A stretch of 64,000 bases of DNA from Megaustenia siamemsis. Its lineage: Eukaryota; Mollusca; Gastropoda; Stylommatophora; Ariophantidae. The position numbers and the translations under genes are program-made. The DNA lies in assembly GCA_032433765.1 (NCBI GenBank), contig JAVIAB010000092.1, forward strand, positions 108,504,396 through 108,568,395. The letters run 5' to 3'. Position 1 is the stretch's first letter, and every line of letters starts with the position of its first letter. The notes beneath the pieces are model-generated. The model worked only from the letters and a program-made list of their open reading frames with translations, did no database searches and had not been told where the DNA came from. This document shows, in pieces, positions 56,521 through 64,000 of this stretch.

Positions 56521-57291
56521 TCATCATCATCATCGAGTGCAGTCTCTGCAACGAAGCTTGGCTACCATGGAGCGCCATTCTGCTCTGTCTCTTGCTTTGA
56601 TGGTGCAGGTTGTCATAGGTTGATTTGTCCATCTTTTGATGTTACTCGTCCATGTTAGTCTTGGTCTGCCTCTGCCTCTTTTACCTTCTATTTTCCCCTC
56701 CAGGATTACTTTTAGTAGGCTGTTGAGTCTTTTAACATGGCCCAAAATTCACATTTGTCTTGTTTGAATTGTGTTTAGTAGTTTTCTTTTCATTTTTAGT
56801 TGTTTTAAGACTTCATCGTTTGTTTTCTTTTCCGTCCATCCAATTCTACTATATTTTTCTATATATCCACATTTCAAAGGCTTCAATTCTCTGTTTTGTT
56901 TTCTTGTCTAATATCCATGCTTCTGCACCATATAGGAATATTGAGAAGATGTAACATTTTGCTATTCTTAGTTTTAGCCCTGGTGTTATTTGTTTTGATG
57001 TTAGTATGTTCTTCATGACATTAGAATTACATTTTGCCATTCCTATTCTTTTGTTTATTTCAGTTGTACATTTTCCATCACTGGTTATAGTATGCCCAAG
57101 GTAGTTGTAGCTCTGAACTGTCTCTAAGTCTATTCCTTCAATTTTGATATCCACTTGTGGGTTTTGAGTATTTTCTTTTTTTATGATCATAGTTTTAGTC
57201 TTTTTGATATTCATATCTAGTCCATATGTTTTGCTTGTCATGTTTATTTCATTAAGTAATTGTTGTAGATCTTTAGGATTTTCTGCTCTTT
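56521..57291 (-). mobile_element. LINE-B 3' fragment with 10-bp TSD
   Basis: From an (ATC)n tail at 56521-56533 to the reverse transcriptase region, with 'cacatatata' at 56511-56520 and 57292-57301 as the target duplication. Frames: GKRGRGRPRLTWTSN (56745-56530), LDKKTKQRIEAFEMWIYRKI and DLETVQSYNYLGHTITSDGK (57241-56849). A frameshift near 56850 breaks it. It is the best preserved LINE-B fragment in the window. Confidence 0.92.
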
Positions 57292-57301
57292 CACATATAT
57301 A

Positions 57302-58230
<929 letters not shown>

Positions 58231-60204
58231 CGTTTATATAGTAAAATTACTCAATTTTATTTTAGTCGATATGAGTTGTGGTGATAATTCGTGTAATACA
58301 AATGTGAGCTGAGCAGAAAAGAAAAGAAAATAAATAAATTACCAACCACAACGAAACAAGCCTCGCAAAATAAATACAACAATGGTTTTTTTCTTCTGGT
58401 AAGTGGGCACTAACATCATATTTGAAAGACATCACATGAAGATGCGAGTGCCTCTTATTTTTGCAACGAAACACATTTTAAGGGAGCGGTAGAGGAATAG
58501 AGTTCTTAAAAATACTGAAAACATGTATGGCTTTGTCAAGCTTTTAGGTACAAATATATTTGTCAAGGAATAATGGAGAACGAGTCCCCTGCAAGTAAAA
58601 ATTAGCATGATCAGCACAGACATTGTAAAATATGGAATGACGTCATTTCCTGAAACCTGGATACCAAGAACTTCAAGAAAATAAACAATCTACGTCACAT
58701 ATATTGTGCTGACATTGTCAAACGGAAAAAAAAACACTTCTGAAAGTATGGCGGCTAGGTCGCTAGTGTTTCCAGAAAGCTCATTCCATAGTGCTAATTA
58801 GCGATGCAGAGAGAGCATGCGTCGGTAAGTATTTTCTATACGATAGAAGTCACTCGGAATCGTCGCCTATGCAGCCGACATTACGGTGGGTTAAACCGTC
58901 CTCCGAATTAACTGCCAATCCATCCGTTCACGATGGGAAGCGTGGTGACCGTGAGACGTGGACGGAGACCAACAATCAACACTTTACAGGCACGATCAGT
59001 CGGCATGCCCTTCGAGAATTGCTGGCACGGGCAGTGGAATGTGAATGATAATGCCCCGACTGCAGCGAACTGATTCCGGGAACATAATAGAATAGGTCAT
59101 GCGATTTTAACATAGGACTTCTGTTTTATTATCTGAAATATAACAGTTTGCATGGAATTGGTGGTGGTGATAAAGATAATGGTAACAACAATAATACATG
59201 TAATATTAATAAAGTTGATGGTGATGTTAATATCAATTATGTGTTATATATTTGTATAATTATATAAGATTTAATTTTGACAGGACCTAGTTGTGAGGGC
59301 CTATCTCATGACCAACTAGACCTGACATCATACAATATTATAACTTAGTAGATGTTCTAATATTGAGTGATCTTGTTGTGTCTTAGGCTTTCATCAGTAG
59401 AGCATCACTACTAATGCGTTCATTTATTATGTTTCCAGTGTGTAGTGATAGAGGACAACAAATAACAAAAAAACCGGACAGCAGTAACGAAGCTAAAGTT
59501 GTATGATTTGTTTGTTAATCTTTGTCTTGTATCTAACGAAGACCGCAACGTCATAGTTTGTCACGTCCCCCTATAGGTTTAGCAATTTAATATTACTCTT
59601 GCTTTCAACAGCTGTGCTCGTAGCTCCACGCGAGAGTTACATTTTTTTATTTGTGCTTATCTCCTAGTGAAAGAGTAGTCTTTGTAACCAATAGTCCTTA
59701 GCGTTTAGCTAGTGAGTAATTTGATGCACTGGACTTCATGCCTAACGTAACAGCCAACGTAATTGGCACAAGGGAGACAGCACAGACTAATAAGTCAGGG
59801 CAAGTGTATGAAAATCTCTCTTCCTATAAATATTTTGGTGAAGTCGGTAATGTTGGTAACAAATAAAGTGCGGCTTATAAGCGGGGAGAACAAGATATGA
59901 GGCGTTGGAAACCAACAAGTAGGTCAGGGTCACGCATAGATGTGTAAATATTTTAAAATTTAAGTTAGGATTGGCCAACTGCTTAGGAAGCAGACATAAA
60001 AGGGAGTGGTTAGACAATGACACTAGCCGGAAGTGATGATCATATGAATGGAAATCCTACCCCAGGCCAGACAGATAAGCCGATAGAAAGGGGCGAGAGC
60101 AGAGATAGAGGCCGAAAGGGTGCTAAGCTATGAGAGATACTTAGAAGCGAAACGCTCAGAGACCGATGCTCAATAGAAGCAAGACACTCAGAGATAGATA
60201 AGTC
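58231..60204. other. 2-kb region, no gene supported
   Basis: A frame at 58791-59048 (85 codons, GTG-started) has ordinary composition (VKPSSELTANPSVHDGKRG; HALRELLARAVECE) in a locally less AT-rich stretch and could be an exon; no domain is recognised. From 59554 'tgtcacgtccccctatagg' followed by a 'cataaaaggg' box near 59995 may belong to an LTR (see findings). Confidence 0.35.
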
Positions 60205-60432
60205 GAGAAAGTCATTCACTCACAACTACGCTGAGAGAAAGTCACTCACACACAACCACGCTGAGAGAAAGTCACTCACTCACAACCACGCTGAGAGAAA
60301 GTCACTCACAACCACGCTAAGAGAAAGTCACTCACAACCACGCTGAGAGAAAGTCACTCACAACCACGCTGAGAGAAAGTCACTCACAACCACGCTGAGA
60401 GAAAGTCACTCACAACCACGCTGAGAGAAAGG
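60205..60432. repeat. 26-34-bp tandem repeat
   Basis: About eight or nine units of 'gctgagagaaagtcactcac' 'aaccac', longer (34 bp) at the left through an extra 'tcactcac'/'acacacaa'. Transposon copy B inserted about 10 bp beyond the right end. Confidence 0.9.
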
Positions 60433-60442
60433 CGGATAACTA

Positions 60443-62549
60443 TAGCTCGTTTCAAAACATATGCCCAGCTTCAAAACGCTATTACTCTCTAACCGTTTGT
60501 TAAATACTTTTGAAATTTTCCAAATTTTATTAGAATGCAAAAGACCCTTTAAATGTATATTTAACAAATATCTTGCAGCTGCAGTTTTCTTAAAGCGGCG
60601 ATATTTCTTTGATGTTTGTCAAAATTGTAAATTGTGAAGCCCTAAAGAATAGAAATTACCGTAGTTGCTGGTCTACGATTAATTTTCACTAGGTAAAGGC
60701 GTGGCCGTAATGGGGAAATAACTGGATAAAACAAAACACCAGGATAATTATTGTCTGCTCAGTTCGAGGACGGACGATAATAATATCAAGGTATACCTGT
60801 ATGTCCAATTTTCATAGTTGTGTGGTCCTGAAAAGGACCGTTTGTTGAAATAATTTAAGGTAATATAGGGGCCAACATTGTGGGGGCTATATACTTTCAT
60901 TCTGAATCAGACGAGTCTAAAAGATTAATAACTGTTTGGGGTTGAATATTCCACAAACCATCATTTTTCCAATATTCCTCTTCCTGTTTTAAGACGTGGT
61001 CTTCACATTTAGCCCAATAATCTTTGTCTATATTTAATAAAGCGAGATTAGCAAGAGTCTTTACATCGCATATTTTGAATGTTGTATTTTCATCTGCCAC
61101 TTGTTCTTTTAATTTTGCCCAGATTAGTTCTATTGCATGGTAAGGTGGCAGCCTCAAACTTATATGACCGTGCTCTTGGATAATCTTATCTATTTGAAAA
61201 ATCTTTGTCCTCTGTTTTTGCTTTACTAGAGATAGTAATTCAGGTTTTAAGTACATGTTATTAAATTGTATGTGCTCCTTTGTGAGCCATATCTTAATAG
61301 CATCTTTTGTACTGGATGACGTCGGGACTTTATCTTCAAGTGCAACAATGTTGTGGTACGCTGCATTGTCCATTATTAGGCAAGATGGTCGATCTAGTGA
61401 TGGGAGAACAGAATTTTCAATCCAATGTCTAAATATGTGACCATTCATCTCAGAGTGATAATCCCGATTGTCTATGGATTTTAAAAAGAAAAATGAGCTC
61501 TGCATTCTGTATTAGTCCATGTTGTCGACTACCTGCATGAGCAATTATCAAGCGCTGTCCTTTGCTGCTAGGTATTAATATCTTAATCTTTCCATCTGAT
61601 GACTGTCATTCCCTTTGGTTAGTGTGGTGAGCATTGATCCATGTTTCATCCAAGTACACAATATCATAACCTTGCTTGCGCACCTCTTTTACTTCACGTA
61701 AGTACTTGCTTCTCATGACTACTATATGTGGCTTCTCACAGATGATGTTTCGTCCATTGGAATACTTTCTGAATGTAAAGCCTGCAGCTCTCACCTTTCC
61801 TCCATAATGTAGACTTTGATATTTCAATACTGTTGTTCTTTTTCAGCGATACTTTTAATTTTCTTATTGTAACAGTTTCATTCATACCCAACATTTTGCG
61901 AATTTCACTTCTAATAAGTTCACTGTCGAAATTATCCAACATTTTTGCTCGTCCTTGTGATTTTGTATATTTGGAACATTGACGGTCACGTGCTTGAATC
62001 CAGCGATTAAATGACCGTTTAGATAAATCCAAAATGTGTCTTGTCCTATTCTCAGGGTTTTCTAAAGAATGAAATAATCTTCCTCGTTTAGCCTCTTTGC
62101 AAAAATAGTCATACATTTTTATTGCGATGTTTTGTAAACTGCAGAATTTCATTTTAAGACTCATGATAAATGTTAGCGTTCCACGTCTACACCTATGAAT
62201 GAACGGAAATGGAACACACAATGCCTCGTGTTTTCTACAAGTGTCTAATTGTGTCAGACAACTCACGTTTAAAGCGTGCAAAATCGTAAATTTGAGCGTG
62301 TATGGATTTGTAATCGCTATTTTTAACTTAAATACTGTAAACACTAAGTTTTGACTACATCAATGGGTCGTTATAAATTTATATAAATCAAATAAGCAAT
62401 AATAATAACCAAATGTTTGTTTTTTATGAAATTAATTCCCTGTTGGGTTCTAATCATTATAACTTTACATGCAAATTTTGTAAAAATTACAAAAAGCGGT
62501 TTAAAAGATATTGAATTTTAAAGTTGGGCACGACTTATGAAACAAGCTA
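60443..62549 (-). mobile_element. Long-spacing DDE TIR transposon, copy B
   Basis: 2107 bp between TA 60441-60442 and TA 62550-62551. TIR: left 'tagctcgtttcaaaacatat', right complement 'tagcttgtttcataagtcgt'. It has the full internal transposase region on the minus strand and the empty mariner target at 60930. Outside the deletion and the mariner, it is collinear with copy A. Confidence 0.93.
60901..62168 (-). pseudogene. Copy B transposase, DDE with ~83-residue Asp-Glu spacing, disabled
   Basis: Pieces in order: N-terminal helix-turn-helix-like region (62168-61830; LSKRSFNRWIQARDRQCSK, TVTIRKLKVSLKKNNSIEIS), first Asp in DIVYLDETWINAHHTNQ (61650), second Asp in CLIMDNAAYHN (61370), and the ELIWAKLK block with the Glu (61110). 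Damage: a frameshift near 61800, a TGA near 61608 where TGG would be expected, a frameshift near 61500, and loss of 12 bp encoding HLNP next to the Glu (present in copy A). With HLNP counted, about 83 residues separate the second Asp from the Glu, far more than the 34-39 of Tc1/mariner. TA target use and the fold words (DETW, DN, NPIE.IW) still place it with IS630/Tc1/mariner relatives. I recall a described group with about DD82E spacing called Sailor; membership is an inference. Confidence 0.8.
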
Positions 62550-62551
62550 TA

Positions 62552-63664
62552 GTTAGCCAGCTGAAGATAGTCGAGCAAGATCCTTACTAGAACAAATGAA
62601 TAGCTTGACATATTGAAGGGCTTACTAGGGACTAAGTAGAGATAACCAAGACACAATTTGTGAGATATACAATTTCTAGGATTGTGTGATTTAGCGGTTA
62701 TCCACACGGTCAAGTGATAGCGACAGGACTGTATCCTAGAATGAAGATATGCTCAGAATATTCGTTAAATATGTATCTAATGTAGACTCTTTCAACTATA
62801 ATTATTTTGTAAATAAACTTATGTTGGTGTTGTGGTACACCTCTAACCTTCTCAATTATATAAGTTGAAAGGATAAGAATTAATTTAAGGAATGAGTCCA
62901 GGAGAGCAAGAGACAGTCGAATAATATTAACAGTATGAATAGAGATAACAAACACAAAGCGAAGTAATCACAATAAACTGCCAAGTCCAGATAGAACAAT
63001 TGGATCCAAAGTCTACTCAAAGACTTATTCAAAAGTCTATTCAAAGGAAAAGTACAACTGATTTAAAAAAGGAATAAATCTATATTAAAATAATAAATTA
63101 CAATTACAGACTTTCGATAAATCACAACACAGCGTAAGAGCATCCACTCAACGTTCTTCTAAGGGCAGGCAATGAAGAGAAAGAGTCATCGGACGAACAC
63201 ATCAGCTGCAGAATTTGTTAGTCCATAAAGTGGGGTTATGGAAAGATCAATAAAGAACTTACGCGGAAGAATATCAGTCGGTTGTCACACAAAAACAACC
63301 TGTGGTGTGTTGATGGCAATCCTGATTTTGAAGAAGGAAAAGTATAGAATATTATTGACATTATAGAGATAATCATCATCTTGTCATCTTCAAGTTTCCT
63401 CTTTGAACCAGTCTCCCATGAACAGTCTATGTCATAGTGATCGAATGTTTCCTCTGTCGTGCACGAGATATCCGGGAGTCTACAGTAGTCACCTCCAAGT
63501 CTATGAAATCGTGCATTCACTTTCTTCTCAATTTGACCGTCTCTCTTTCTTTCGTTCTCTTTCTCTCCCTCTTTCTCTTTCACTCGCATTCGTTTACCTG
63601 GTACCATGACACCATACCCCTTGCCCCATAATGACCTTGCTCAATATGAGTTTCGTGTTATTAT
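62552..63664. other. 1.1-kb spacer, no gene supported
   Basis: 'gtaaataaacttatgttggt' near 62808 could be a polyadenylation signal of an LTR. Pyrimidine-rich near 63535-63590. Frames on either strand have no recognised domain. Confidence 0.35.
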
Positions 63665-63752
63665 GGGAATGTATTGAGTTATTGAGTTATTTGCGGGTCA
63701 TCATCATTGCACTCCGAACATGTCCATAGGTGCTCAGATCCCCTCCTCAGCA
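63665..63752 (-). mobile_element. LINE-H 3' end fragment (minus)
   Basis: The complement reads 'gatctgagcacctatggaca' 'tgttcggagtgcaatgatga' 'tgacccgcaaataactcaat', matching the LINE-H end at 47085-47155. Only the terminal ~90 bp is present. Confidence 0.8.
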
Positions 63753-64000
63753 ATGTATTATGTAATGTATTATGGTGATGGAAAACAGAACAACGGCCAT
63801 AGTTTCAACATTTGAAAACAGCAGGCAACAAAGAAAAAGACCTATCTACCCTATCCGGGAGATACTTGTCTTAACAGGATTAAAATATTTCCGAGCTGTG
63901 ATCGCAGTCTTATGCTATAGTCATAGGAAGGCCTTCGCGAAAGGACTTTGCCTACGAAGCTAATTTTTTAGTTAGCTGAGTGGCAGAGTTCCTAAGCGTT
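63753..64000. other. Window edge, no gene supported
   Basis: A 63-codon frame (63772-63963) is unrecognised. The last 30 bp ('agctgagtggcagagttcct') could be the start of a tRNA-like SINE head cut by the window edge. Confidence 0.25.

Noticed and set aside
52825..56658. About 30 overlapping 79-codon ORFs
   Set aside because: They are two-unit readings of the 118-bp satellite; unit length is not a multiple of three, and the peptides repeat only because the DNA does.
63960..64000. tRNA-like start at the window edge
   Set aside because: Only about 30 bp are visible; box B would lie outside the window, so it cannot be judged.

Overview
The window looks like repeat-dense, AT-rich nuclear DNA of an invertebrate animal. 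The evidence is many 5'-truncated non-LTR retrotransposons, tRNA-derived SINEs, a mariner with TA target duplications, and long micro-, mini- and satellite arrays, with no operons, ribosome binding sites or dense gene packing. A mollusc is plausible from the repeat style, but that is an impression and not a proof. No host gene is convincingly present. The only long intact reading frames are a LINE polyprotein (about 3.35-6.27 kb, minus) and a mariner transposase (50.08-51.15 kb, plus).

Family names used here are mine. LINE-A is RTE-like with an endonuclease and a (CTT)n/(AAG)n tail; copies lie near 3.3-6.3 and 23.1 kb. LINE-B has a (TGA)n tail; copies near 28.1, 32.8, 42.2, 43.5 and 56.5 kb. 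LINE-C has a (TGA)n-type tail; copies near 19.9, 34.4 and 39.4 kb. LINE-D has a hairpin plus (GATA)n tail; copies near 21.3 and 48.0 kb, with orphan tails near 36.1 and 43.2 kb. LINE-E (14.2 kb) and LINE-G (40.4 kb) are single. LINE-F (29.9-31.7 kb) and LINE-H (46.2 and 63.7 kb) carry or derive from RNase H-bearing elements. SINE-1 has eight copies, SINE-2 three and SINE-3 two. R1 is an unidentified dispersed repeat with four copies.

Layout: 0-2.4 kb minisatellites; 2.8-6.5 kb SINE-3 and LINE-A inserted in a 38-bp array; 7.4-12.7 kb LINE scrap, an 11-bp array, SINE-1, R1 and a SINE-2 swollen by a 26-bp minisatellite; 14-25 kb scattered LINE, SINE and R1 copies and a fold-back; 28-36 kb LINE-B, LINE-F, SINEs in (TA)n tracts, and a 27-bp minisatellite; 37.4-38.8 kb a broken mariner; 39-49 kb LINE fragments, SINE-1 copies and a 36-bp array; 49.45-52.1 kb a TIR transposon (copy A) that lost most of its transposase and then received an intact mariner; 52.2-57.3 kb tetranucleotide repeats, a 118-bp satellite of about 32 units, and a LINE-B fragment; 57.9-58.2 kb a long GATA tract; 60.4-62.5 kb copy B of the same TIR transposon with a longer but disabled transposase.

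The elements interact. SINE-1 and LINE-F end in the same roughly 35-bp hairpin tail, as expected if LINE-F-type machinery moves SINE-1. LINE-D's tail hairpin also occurs on unrelated sequence. Copies A and B of the TIR transposon give an exact before/after view of a mariner insertion. Several tandem arrays grew from pieces of transposons, including one that amplified the FADD catalytic motif of a reverse transcriptase.
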